Assembly: GCF_001866055.1 (NCBI RefSeq)
Contig: NZ_MLQS01000017.1
Coordinates: forward strand, 1,500 to 65,499
Source of the DNA: Anaerobacillus alkalidiazotrophicus
Lineage (GTDB): Bacteria > Bacillota > Bacilli > Bacillales_H > Anaerobacillaceae
Direction: 5' to 3'
Length of the DNA: 64,000 nucleotides
Positions 9,932 to 17,791 of the stretch are shown here, piece by piece; within the stretch, counting starts at the first letter, position 1, and every line of letters starts with the position of its first letter. A program made the translations under genes and the position numbers. The notes under the pieces were generated by a model. The model searched no databases. It was not told the origin of the DNA and saw nothing but the letters and a program-made list of their open reading frames with translations.

Positions 9932-12178
9932 ATGAATAATGATGGTATGATCATGTATCAAGTTCAGCCAGGAGAAACGATTTATTCAATCGCATGGAAA
10001 TATAATGCCTCGGTTTTTGATATTATGACTTTGAACAGGTTATTATATCCTATTTTAGTTCCAGGTCAACTACTTCAAATACCTATTCGTTTTGTAAAAC
10101 ATGAAAGTCACCCATATCGTACAACAACGAGTTTTCCTGTTTCAAAGACAGAATCTTCATGTGAAGAAACTATATATGATCAATCTATCGATGGTACCTA
10201 TTGTATATCTTCACCAGATGGAAAAGTTCAAGTTACTTTTATGCTACAGCAAGGTATTCCTTATTATCATGTACGATATTTCGATAAAGATATTATTAAT
10301 CCTTCCGCACTTGGGCTTACTTTTAAAGATACTGAACCGCTCGATCATAACTTTCGCAGCGTAAATGTTACGTATGGCAGTTTTGATCAAAGTTGGACAC
10401 AGCCTTGGGGGGAAGTGAAGGAAATTCGTAATCAATATAACGAACTTCGAGTCGCTCTTGAAAAGACCACTGAAACTCGCCTTAGAATGACCATAGCTTT
10501 TCGGGTGTATAATTGTGGGCTTGGTTTTCGCTATGAACTGCCTAAGCAAGAGGAACTTATTAATTTTAAACTAATAAACGAGGAAACTGAATTTGCACTT
10601 ACTGATGATCATCAGGCATGGTGGATTCCAGCATACCAACCAGAACGTTATGAATACCTATATAGAAATACTCCCATTAGCTCTATCTCCAAGTCTTTCC
10701 GTGCTGTTCACACACCGTTCACCATGAAAACAGCAGACGGATTATATCTCAGTATTCACGAGGCTGATCTAAATGATTATGCCTCTATGACATTAATGCC
10801 TTATCAGAATCATACCCTAAAAGCTGATCTTGTTCCTTGGTCAGACAGTGTAAAAGTAAGAGGATCTTCTCCTTTAACAACCCCTTGGCGTACGATCCAG
10901 ATTGCAGAAAAACCAGGTGATTTACTGACATGTTATTTGAATTTAAATCTTAACAAACCTAATAAGTTAGGAAATGTTTCGTGGGTAAAACCAGGTAAAT
11001 ATATTGGGATATGGTGGGGTATGCATCTTGGGAAATATACTTGGAGCTCGGGTCCTAAACATGGTGCAACCACTGAAAATGCAAAGAGATATATCGATTT
11101 TGCAGCTAAATATGGCATTCCAATGGTGCTCATTGAGGGGTGGAATATAGGTTGGGATGGTGATTGGCTAAAGCATGGAGAACAATTTGATTTTACAACC
11201 CCACATGAGGACTTTGATTTAGAAGAAGTAGCATCATATGCAGCGAAAAAAGGCGTAAAAATTATGGGGCATCACGAAACTTCTTCAGTTATTCAAAATT
11301 ATGAACAGCAAATGGAAGATGCTTTTGCGCTTTATAAAGAATTAGGAATTGATTCTGTAAAAACAGGTTATGTAGGTCAGGATCCCGCGATTGAACGCCG
11401 AGATAATCAAGGAAACTTAATAGGGATGGAGTGGCATCATGGACAATATATGGTAAATCATTACAAAAAAGTAATAGAGACTGCAGCCAAATATCAAATC
11501 ATGTTGAATGTCCATGAACCAATTAAGGATACCGGAGAAAGACGTACTTATCCAAATATGATGACACGTGAGGGGGCACGAGGGCAGGAATATAATGCCG
11601 GGAGTCCTGATGGAGGGAATCCACCAGACCACACGACGATCCTTCCATTTACGAGAATGCTTGCGGGTCCTTTTGACTACACACCTGGAATTTTTGATTT
11701 ATTTTTTGACGAATATAGACCATATAATAGAGTGAAACATACTTTAGCAAAAGAACTAGCTTTATATGTTGTACTCTATAGCCCGTTGCAGATGTTAGCG
11801 GATCTCCCTGAAAATTATGAGAAAAACCTTCCAGCATTCAAATTTCTTTTAGATGTACCTGTAGATTGGCAAGATACGAAAGTATTAAATGGAGAAATAG
11901 GTGAATATATTACGGTTGCTCGTAAGGATAGAAATAGTGAGGATTGGTATTTAGGCAGCATCACGAATGAAATAGGGCGTATACTTGAGGTACCTCTCAC
12001 CTTTCTTACCCCATCTAAAAAGTATATGGCTGAAATTTATGCTGATGGTGCTAATGCGGATTGGATCACAAATCCATATTCCCTTCATATTCATCAGTTA
12101 CTAGTAGATAGCAATACCGTACTAAACATAAGGCTAGCTAACGGTGGTGGTCAAGCGATACGTTTTCAAGGTGTCTGA
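9932..12178 (+). CDS. LysM domain fused to glycoside hydrolase family 97
   Basis: The 748-residue protein joins an N-terminal LysM peptidoglycan-binding module (about residues 8-51, YQVQPGETIYSIAWKYNAS...LVPGQLLQIP) to a full GH97 domain (alpha-glucosidase/alpha-galactosidase family). GH97 hallmarks are the beta-sandwich start SPDGKVQVTF, then WWGMHLG, MGHHETS, LNVHEP and MTREGARGQEYNA. At the position where retaining GH97 enzymes carry the Asp nucleophile (KVDF-like) this protein has SVKTGYVG. With HHET and HEP present, that fits the inverting SusB-type subgroup. No signal peptide or membrane anchor is seen. A ribosome binding site AGGAGG is 13 bases before the ATG. Substrate and location are unproven. 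Confidence 0.9.
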   Translation: MNNDGMIMYQVQPGETIYSIAWKYNASVFDIMTLNRLLYPILVPGQLLQIPIRFVKHESHPYRTTTSFPVSKTESSCEETIYDQSIDGTYCISSPDGKVQVTFMLQQGIPYYHVRYFDKDIINPSALGLTFKDTEPLDHNFRSVNVTYGSFDQSWTQPWGEVKEIRNQYNELRVALEKTTETRLRMTIAFRVYNCGLGFRYELPKQEELINFKLINEETEFALTDDHQAWWIPAYQPERYEYLYRNTPISSISKSFRAVHTPFTMKTADGLYLSIHEADLNDYASMTLMPYQNHTLKADLVPWSDSVKVRGSSPLTTPWRTIQIAEKPGDLLTCYLNLNLNKPNKLGNVSWVKPGKYIGIWWGMHLGKYTWSSGPKHGATTENAKRYIDFAAKYGIPMVLIEGWNIGWDGDWLKHGEQFDFTTPHEDFDLEEVASYAAKKGVKIMGHHETSSVIQNYEQQMEDAFALYKELGIDSVKTGYVGQDPAIERRDNQGNLIGMEWHHGQYMVNHYKKVIETAAKYQIMLNVHEPIKDTGERRTYPNMMTREGARGQEYNAGSPDGGNPPDHTTILPFTRMLAGPFDYTPGIFDLFFDEYRPYNRVKHTLAKELALYVVLYSPLQMLADLPENYEKNLPAFKFLLDVPVDWQDTKVLNGEIGEYITVARKDRNSEDWYLGSITNEIGRILEVPLTFLTPSKKYMAEIYADGANADWITNPYSLHIHQLLVDSNTVLNIRLANGGGQAIRFQGV

Positions 12179-12212
12179 GACCCACCGAGTGAGAAATGAA
12201 AAGCTAAGTTTT

Positions 12213-12240
12213 AAGAACACCAATTCGGTGTTCTTTTCTT
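12213..12240 (+). terminator. Terminator of the GH97 gene
   Basis: Stem AAGAACACC / GGTGTTCTT with loop AATTC, followed by TTCTTTT. Confidence 0.85.
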
Positions 12241-12241
12241 T

Positions 12242-12829
12242 TGAATCGCATATTGAAACTAGTAACTCAACAGAAGCAACTATTTCAAATGGAAAAAAAG
12301 AAGCATTAAAATTGCTCAACTTAAAAGATCCTCCAACGGCTATCTTTGCTTGTAATGTTTTATTGGCAATTGGAGTTATAGAAGCAGCAAGTGAAATGGG
12401 ACTTCATATTCCAGCGGATTTATCCCACTCTTAAGGGGCAAGTAAGACCCCCACCTCAAAACTTAAGAAAATCGAGAAGTTTAGGTGGGGGATAAACTGC
12501 CCCTAAAGGTCCGATATAGAATAACTTTCATCAGCAAATGCTGATGATTAGTTATTCTTATGCCCGTGGTATAAGTTGAACTAACAATCAGTGGGGGATG
12601 AAGGAAAACCCCCACTGATTGAAGTTCAGCTTTAACTGTTGTTGGTTTTGATGATACTATACTTTCTAGAATTATTACTCCACGTATGACGACTATTTCA
12701 CAACCGATTCAAGAAATGGGTAAGAAGGTTTTTGACATGTTACTAGATAAAGATTTTCAAAATCAGAAGGTACTTTTTTTACCAGAATTAGTTGTTAGGA
12801 ATTCTACAGGAGAAATACGAAATAGATAA
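12242..12829 (+). pseudogene. LacI-family regulator C-terminal fragment, split by a repeat insertion
   Basis: The first part (to 12422) encodes ALKLLNLKDPPTAIFACNVL and ASEMGLHIPADL, the effector-domain region of LacI/GalR regulators. The second (12635-12829) continues TVVGFDDTILSRIITPRMTT and ends RNSTGEIRNR before TAA. Between them lies a 212-bp structured repeat. Removing it restores the exact frame (PADL-TVVGFDD), so the repeat inserted into a formerly continuous gene. The HTH and N-terminal half are already missing, so the gene was incomplete. It probably once regulated the GH97 gene upstream. Confidence 0.88.
12423..12634 (+). mobile_element. Structured repeat family B, copy 1 (inside LacI fragment)
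   Basis: 212-bp non-coding element with three nested stem-loops: AGGGGCA...TGCCCCT enclosing CCCCCACCT...AGGTGGGGG; a GAATAACTTTCATCAGC / GCTGATGATTAGTTATTC hairpin; and AATCAGTGGGGG / CCCCCACTGATT. TTTA flanks it on the left and TTTA ends it on the right. An equal-length copy is at 42350-42561. The ends are fixed by the interrupted gene. Short fixed flank, hairpin ends and no longer target duplication fit a non-autonomous IS200/IS605-type element; this assignment is inference. Confidence 0.8.
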
Positions 12830-12908
12830 TTACCCAGATTACCAAACGACCAAGATCTGTAAAGAGGAAAAGGTGCGTTGTGTATAACAGCGCCTCTTTG
12901 TCTTTTGT

Positions 12909-12939
12909 GAAAAAAGAGAGTTACGAAAAAGTAACTCTC
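12909..12939 (-). terminator. Terminator of modA
   Basis: On the minus strand GAGAGTTAC / GTAACTCTC forms a stem with loop TTTTTC and is followed by TTTTTTC. It lies 18 bp beyond the modA stop codon. Confidence 0.88.
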
Positions 12940-12956
12940 AAAATGCATACTGTTGC

Positions 12957-13757
12957 TTATTTGTCGCCTGGAACAATAAAACCATAGTCTTCCATAATAG
13001 GTTTACCAATTGGTCCTTTAATAAAATTAATAAATTCTATTGCTAAATCTACTTCATTTGTGCGATTAATAACGGCGATGGATTGTTCAAGAGGAGCATG
13101 AAGAGCATCATCAATTAGATGAAAATTGACTTCACCTTCTTTATAGAGCGATAAAGCGATAATCCCTGCTTCAGCATTTTTTGTTTCAATAAAAGTAAGC
13201 GTTTCGGATATATTTCTACCAAAAACAAGTTTATGTTCTACTTGATCCCAGAGACCTGCAGTTTCTAGTGCTTGTTTGGCAGCTAGCCCATAAGGAGCAT
13301 GTTCAGGATTAGCAATTGCAATCTTTACAACCTCTGGCTTTAACAAATCTTCTAATGTTTCGATTTCGATCGTCGTACTATCTGGTACAGTTGTAACACC
13401 AATTCTGCCGAATGCATATGTTGTTTGAGTGTCAGGAATAATTAAGTTTTTTTCGCGTAGGTTGTCCACAAAATCAATGTTTGCTGCCGCAAATATGTCA
13501 AATGGTGCACCGTGTTCAATTTGATCGGCTAATTGACCTGTTGATCCAAACGAAAAGGTAATTTTCGAATTTGTTTCTTCCTCAAATAATTTCCCTACTT
13601 CCGTGAAGGCTAATGTTAAGTCTGAAGCTGCAGCAACTGTTAACTCACGGACTTCATCATTTATTTCTTCTGATAATTGTTTTTCATTACAACCACTACT
13701 AAATAAAACAAGTAGGATGGTAAATGATATAATAAAATAAAAATTTATATTTTTCAT
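12957..13757 (-). CDS. modA: Molybdate/tungstate-binding lipoprotein ModA
   Basis: Extracytoplasmic substrate-binding protein for oxyanion import. The N terminus is a lipoprotein signal (hydrophobic stretch then FSSGC lipobox, Cys about 23). The mature part starts LTVAAASDLTLAFTEV and contains FSFGSTGQLADQIEHGAPFDIFAAAN, the ModA ligand-binding pattern, plus AIANPEHAPYGLAAKQAL. Length (266) is normal. It is followed by its own terminator, and no modB permease or modC ATPase lies in this window, so it is an orphan here. It is divergent from a regulator that also has a binding-protein fold and shares iterated sites with it. Confidence 0.9.
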   Translation of the reverse strand: MKNINFYFIISFTILLVLFSSGCNEKQLSEEINDEVRELTVAAASDLTLAFTEVGKLFEEETNSKITFSFGSTGQLADQIEHGAPFDIFAAANIDFVDNLREKNLIIPDTQTTYAFGRIGVTTVPDSTTIEIETLEDLLKPEVVKIAIANPEHAPYGLAAKQALETAGLWDQVEHKLVFGRNISETLTFIETKNAEAGIIALSLYKEGEVNFHLIDDALHAPLEQSIAVINRTNEVDLAIEFINFIKGPIGKPIMEDYGFIVPGDK

Positions 13758-13780
13758 TAATAGATTCCCTTCATTTATAA

Positions 13781-13840
13781 TTAGTTATATCTAGTTATAA
13801 TTATATATATCTAGTTATAATTATATATATCTAGTTAATG
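13781..13840. promoter_or_regulatory. Three tandem 20-bp iterons between modA and regulator
   Basis: Three near-identical 20-bp units of the form TTATATATATCTAGTTATAA follow head to tail with period 20 bp, about two helical turns. They start 24 bp upstream of modA and end 79 bp before the divergent regulator. They are probably operator sites for that HTH protein; no binding data can be claimed. Confidence 0.6.
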
Positions 13841-13918
13841 CTAGGCAATGGAAGGTGTCATAATATATTACCTTAAATATATCTATTAATCGTTCACGAC
13901 TAAAAGGAGGTTTTTTAG

Positions 13919-14881
13919 TTGGAGAAAAAGTCATATACTACTGAAGAGGTTGCCCAAATATTAAAAGTTTCGAAACTAACGATTTATGATTTGGTTAAAA
14001 AAGGATTATTGCCGACTTATCGTGTTGGAAGACAGATGAGAATTGATCCTGAAGATTTAGAAGCTTATATTAATCGTTCTAAAAAAGGTGCCTCTACTAT
14101 TTCTATTAAAGAAAACGAATTTCCAGAAAGCCCAGTTAGTAACGGTAAGGGGCAACGACAAGGATTTAATAATACTAGGCAAATCGTGATTAGTGGTCAA
14201 GATTTTAGTTTAGATATTTTAGCGAATCATATTGAAAACTCTTTAAATGGCATTCGACCACTTCGTTCTTATGTAGGAAGTCTCGAAGGATTAATCTCCA
14301 TGTATCAAGGCTACTCTGATATCGTGAGTACACATCTGATTGAGGCTGAAAGTAGAGAATATAATTTACCGTACATAAATAAAATTTTAGTTAACTTTGA
14401 ATATGTAGTTATTAACCTTTTATCAAGAAAGGCTGGCTTTTTTGTTCAAAAAGGAAACCCTAAAAAAATAAAAAACTGGCTTGATTTGAAATCCCCAAAT
14501 ATAAAAATAATCAATCGGGAAAAAGGGTCTGGCGCACGGGTTTTAATAGATGAAAGCCTAAAAAAACATCAAATTTCAATTCATGAAGTTAATGGTTATG
14601 GATATGAGGAAACAAACCATTTAAGTGTAGCGAGTGCGGTCGCAAAAGGGGTCGCAGATGTTGGTGTCGGAATAGAAAAAACGAGCAACCTTGTTCATGG
14701 TGTAGAGTTTATTCCTCTAATTAATGAAAGATACGACTTAGTGATTTTAAAGACTCCTGAAAATAAAGCACTAATTCCACAAATTCAATCAATATTAAAT
14801 TCAAATAGTTTTAAAAGTGATCTAGACGCATTAGGCGGTTATGATCTGTCAAAAACAGGACAAATCATCTATGAAACGTAG
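13919..14881 (+). CDS. HTH regulator with periplasmic-binding-fold sensor domain
   Basis: One-component regulator of 320 residues. Residues 1-55 form an excisionase/MerR-type helix-turn-helix (SYTTEEVAQILKVSKLTIYD, then GRQMRIDPEDLEAYI). After a polar linker, residues about 95-315 resemble a type-2 binding-protein domain (GSLEGLISMYQGYSDIVSTH, NREKGSGARVLIDESL, VASAVAKGVADVGVG). Related proteins respond to molybdate or tungstate. Divergence from modA and the 20-bp iterons between them suggest it controls modA. The start is TTG with AAAGGAGG nine bases upstream. The ligand is inferred from context only. Confidence 0.85.
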   Translation: MEKKSYTTEEVAQILKVSKLTIYDLVKKGLLPTYRVGRQMRIDPEDLEAYINRSKKGASTISIKENEFPESPVSNGKGQRQGFNNTRQIVISGQDFSLDILANHIENSLNGIRPLRSYVGSLEGLISMYQGYSDIVSTHLIEAESREYNLPYINKILVNFEYVVINLLSRKAGFFVQKGNPKKIKNWLDLKSPNIKIINREKGSGARVLIDESLKKHQISIHEVNGYGYEETNHLSVASAVAKGVADVGVGIEKTSNLVHGVEFIPLINERYDLVILKTPENKALIPQIQSILNSNSFKSDLDALGGYDLSKTGQIIYET

Positions 14882-14908
14882 GAATCCCCCTCAAGTTGAG
14901 GGGGATTA
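14882..14908 (+). terminator. Terminator-like hairpin after the HTH regulator
   Basis: AATCCCCCTCAA / TTGAGGGGGATT stem with essentially no loop, starting two bases after the stop codon. The following sequence (ATTACATG) is a weak T-tract. Confidence 0.65.
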
Positions 14909-15145
14909 TTACATGATGAATGGTTTTGGCAATTATGATTTGACTCAATTAATAAATTCAACACTTATCACCACTGAAAGAAAAACTTCATCGACATCGT
15001 AAGCGTCGTATAAGCTACTACTTTGACAATCTTCGACTTTTGTAATGTAATTTTAATAATACCTACATAATCTCTTCAAATGTTGTTGATAGATTCATCA
15101 TGTAAAAAATTTATTTAAATAACAGCATTTAAGGAGTGAGTTGTT

Positions 15146-16111
15146 TTGAAGAAAGTAAGAGCAATAAAAGGGTTTATTTTGACTTCGGTCATTACGGGTG
15201 CATTAATGACAAATGCATCGTATAGTGAAGCTGCATTAGGAGACCAAATACTTCGAAAAGGAATGGTTCATTCAGATGTGATTGAATTACAGGAGAAGTT
15301 AAATATTAAATCCTACTATAACTATAGTATTGATGGAATTTATGGTCCAATCACAGCTCAGGCAGTTAGGGATTTTCAACGGAATAATAGTCTGATCGTT
15401 GATGGGATTGTTGGGCCACAAACAGTTTCCGCACTAAAGGAAAAAAGGATAGATGCTCCCGTAACAATGATAAAGTCAGCAGTTGCTTCAGCAGATTCAT
15501 CCGTTATACTAAGACAAGGTGACAGAGGGAAGCACGTGTCTGAGTTACAAAAAATGCTACAGGCTCATGGTTACTACAATTATTCAATAGATGGGATTTT
15601 TGGGCCGATTACAGAGCAAGCGGTAAGAAACTTTCAACAACAAAAAAATATACAAGTCGATGGAATCGTAGGCGCACAAACGTTTCGTGTTTTAAAAGCT
15701 GCTGCATCAAATAATACATCAACTTCTAATAATAGTGAAAAAGGTTCATCGTTTAATATAAATAACTTAATAAATGATGCGAAAAGTTTACTAGGTTCAC
15801 CTTATGTTTGGGGAGGAACAACTCCTAGTGGATTTGATAGTAGTGGTTTTATTACCTATGTATTTAATAAAAATGGGGTATCATTACCACGTACTCACAG
15901 CGAGTATTGGAAGTTAGGTATCGCCGTAAGTCAACCTAAAAAAGGAGACATTGTTTTCTTTGAAACATATAAAACTGGTCCTTCACATGCAGGTATATAC
16001 CTAGGGGGTGGCGAGTTTATTCATAATAGTTCATCACAAGGGGTTATTATTTCAAGAATGGACAACCCATATTGGAATCCACGTTTTATTGGTGCTAAAA
16101 GATATTCATAA
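15146..16111 (+). CDS. Secreted NlpC/P60-like protein with two peptidoglycan-binding domains; catalytic Cys replaced by Ser
   Basis: 321 residues: signal peptide (about 1-30, ending SYSEA), two PG_binding_1 repeats (about 35-105 and 120-190, each with DGIxGPxTxxAVRxFQ), a Ser/Asn linker, and a C-terminal NlpC/P60 domain. Active enzymes are cell-wall endopeptidases with a Cys in GFDCSGF. Here residues 229-235 read GFDSSGF (Ser232, codon AGT at 15839), while the His region SHAGIYLGGGEFIHN is intact. The protein is otherwise complete with a good ribosome binding site (AAGGAGTG) and terminator. It is probably inactive as a thiol peptidase, perhaps a wall-binding protein; a sequencing error is possible. 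Confidence 0.9.
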   Translation: MKKVRAIKGFILTSVITGALMTNASYSEAALGDQILRKGMVHSDVIELQEKLNIKSYYNYSIDGIYGPITAQAVRDFQRNNSLIVDGIVGPQTVSALKEKRIDAPVTMIKSAVASADSSVILRQGDRGKHVSELQKMLQAHGYYNYSIDGIFGPITEQAVRNFQQQKNIQVDGIVGAQTFRVLKAAASNNTSTSNNSEKGSSFNINNLINDAKSLLGSPYVWGGTTPSGFDSSGFITYVFNKNGVSLPRTHSEYWKLGIAVSQPKKGDIVFFETYKTGPSHAGIYLGGGEFIHNSSSQGVIISRMDNPYWNPRFIGAKRYS

Positions 16112-16122
16112 TATTGTTGTTG

Positions 16123-16158
16123 AAAAACAGATTCTATACAAAAGGATCTGTTTTTTCA
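16123..16158 (+). terminator. Terminator of the NlpC/P60 gene
   Basis: AAAACAGATTCT / AGGATCTGTTTT stem followed by a T-run. Confidence 0.85.
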
Positions 16159-16305
16159 TTTGAGCGGGAGAAATTTCTAAGAGTTAAGCAATCAACATAT
16201 TTTCTTTATATCACCACCATACTTTTCACATAAATTACAGGTATGCTAAAAAATGAGAATTATTTCACTTACAAAATTCTGGGTATAAATTAAGGAGGAT
16301 GTTTG

Positions 16306-17256
16306 ATGACTGATGTATTAAAACGACCTAAAATTGCTAGAAATATTACGGAGTTAATTGGAAGAACTCCATTGGTACGACTTAACACCATAAGTGATGC
16401 TACTGGTGCCGAAGTTCTTGCAAAACTAGAGTATTTCAATCCGTTATCAAGCGTTAAAGACAGAATTGGGGATGCTATGATTCAATCTGCCGAGGTGCAA
16501 GGATTGATTACAAAGGAAACTGTAATTATTGAACCAACAAGTGGTAATACAGGGATTGCCTTAGCCTTCGTTTGCGCTGCGAAAGGTTATCGGTGCATTC
16601 TTGTTATGCCTGAAACAATGAGTATCGAACGACGAAATCTTCTAAAAGCACTAGGGGCAGAGCTAGTATTAACAGAAGGAGCAAAAGGGATGAAGGGAGC
16701 GATTGAAACAGCAGAAAAACTACTTGAAGAAACACCTAATGGTTTTATGCTACAACAATTTAGTAATCCTGCAAATCCACAAATACATCGCGAAACAACA
16801 GCAGAAGAAATTTGGTATGACACTGATGGACAGGTAGATATATTTATTAGTGGAATTGGTACTGGTGGAACGATCACAGGTGTGTCAGAAGTGTTAAAAG
16901 AAAGAAAACCTTCTATTCGTTCAGTTGCTGTTGAACCATATGATTCTCCTGTTTTATCAGGTGGAACTCCAGGTCCACATAAAATTCAAGGTATCGGAGC
17001 GGGGTTTGTTCCTGAAGTGTTAAATGTTTTAATCTTTGATGAAATCATTCAAGTGAAAAACAAAGAAGCATTTCAAGCAGCCCGTAGCCTTGGAAAGGAA
17101 GAAGGAATTTTAGTGGGTATTTCTTCTGGAGCAGCGGTTCATGCTGCAACGGTTGTTGCAAAGCGACCTGAAAGCAAAGGGAAGACAATTGTTGTTACTT
17201 TACCTGATACTGGTGAAAGATATTTGTCGACCGCATTATTTCAAGAGGAAGAATAA
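16306..17256 (+). CDS. cysK: Cysteine synthase (O-acetylserine sulfhydrylase)
   Basis: PLP enzyme joining O-acetylserine and sulfide to cysteine in the cytoplasm. The 316 residues show the PLP lysine in SSVKDRIG (Lys51), the substrate loop [10 protein letters not shown], the phosphate-binding GTGGTITG and [10 protein letters not shown] near the end. These are the CysK/CysM family hallmarks, so assignment to one of the two isozymes is by overall similarity. ATG 16306 is chosen as it is seven bases after AAGGAGG; the TTG just before it is too close. It is monocistronic with its own terminator. Confidence 0.95.
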   Translation: MTDVLKRPKIARNITELIGRTPLVRLNTISDATGAEVLAKLEYFNPLSSVKDRIGDAMIQSAEVQGLITKETVIIEPTSGNTGIALAFVCAAKGYRCILVMPETMSIERRNLLKALGAELVLTEGAKGMKGAIETAEKLLEETPNGFMLQQFSNPANPQIHRETTAEEIWYDTDGQVDIFISGIGTGGTITGVSEVLKERKPSIRSVAVEPYDSPVLSGGTPGPHKIQGIGAGFVPEVLNVLIFDEIIQVKNKEAFQAARSLGKEEGILVGISSGAAVHAATVVAKRPESKGKTIVVTLPDTGERYLSTALFQEEE

Positions 17257-17275
17257 AACTAATTTTTTTTTCAAG

Positions 17276-17306
17276 AAAAGACCAATTTACTAAGTTGGTC
17301 TTTTTT
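17276..17306 (+). terminator. Terminator of cysK
   Basis: AAAAGACCAATTTAC-type stem pairing with GTTGGTCTTTTTT, ending in six T residues. Confidence 0.88.
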
Positions 17307-17316
17307 ACTTGCGTTC

Positions 17317-17493
17317 CTAGCAAGCCGTATTGGAGGAATAAGAGATGGAGAAGCAATTCGTAGGGAAGTTGGTGCAGAAATCTTATGGTTACATAATCTA
17401 GAAGCTGCAACAAAAGAGGATATCGACAATGGCGAAGACTATTTTAGTTTAATGAGAAAAAATATTGAAACATTAAAAATCGCCTTAAATTAA
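17317..17493 (+). pseudogene. C-terminal remnant of an unidentified protein
   Basis: An open frame without a plausible start codon encodes RIGGIRDGEAIRREVGAEI, a few more residues, then NIETLKIALN before TAA at 17491. It looks like real coding sequence that ends in a strong terminator, yet the 5' part is replaced by the cysK terminator. I do not recognise the family. Confidence 0.5.
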
Positions 17494-17535
17494 AAACGAA
17501 AAGCAACTTGGGATTCCCAGGTTGCTTTTCGTTTT
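17494..17535 (+). terminator. Strong terminator after the remnant
   Basis: AAAACGAAAAGCAACTTGGG / CCCAGGTTGCTTTTCGTTTT stem with one G-T pair and a tiny loop; A- and T-rich ends allow bidirectional action. Confidence 0.9.
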
Positions 17536-17791
17536 ATGGATTATATCAAAATCTCAGAAGATTTGTAAAAGCTTTATATAGCTTTAGTTAAAGTAAAGAA
17601 ATAAGCCTAAATTCCGATTAATTTTCTCAATTTTCTTAGGGGAAATTCAGTAATGGTAACCGACAATAAATATTAAAAGTACTGTATTTACTGTTACCAA
17701 TATATTTATGTTACTTTTGTCGAACTTTCAACAAACTTTCTTCGAATTTTAATGTTAATTTATATTTAATGAATCAAAAGGAGGAATTAGT

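Noticed and set aside
12144..12434. Complete 96-residue gene after GH97
   Set aside because: Only its second half is LacI-like and it runs into the inserted repeat; the first half overlaps the GH97 end and terminator.
12423..12634. Repeat B as a riboswitch or small RNA gene of the GH97 operon
   Set aside because: Five dispersed copies, one inside a coding frame and one reversed, fit a mobile repeat better than a regulatory leader.
13781..13840. Tandem 20-bp units as a CRISPR array
   Set aside because: The units are contiguous with no unique spacers, and no cas genes are near.
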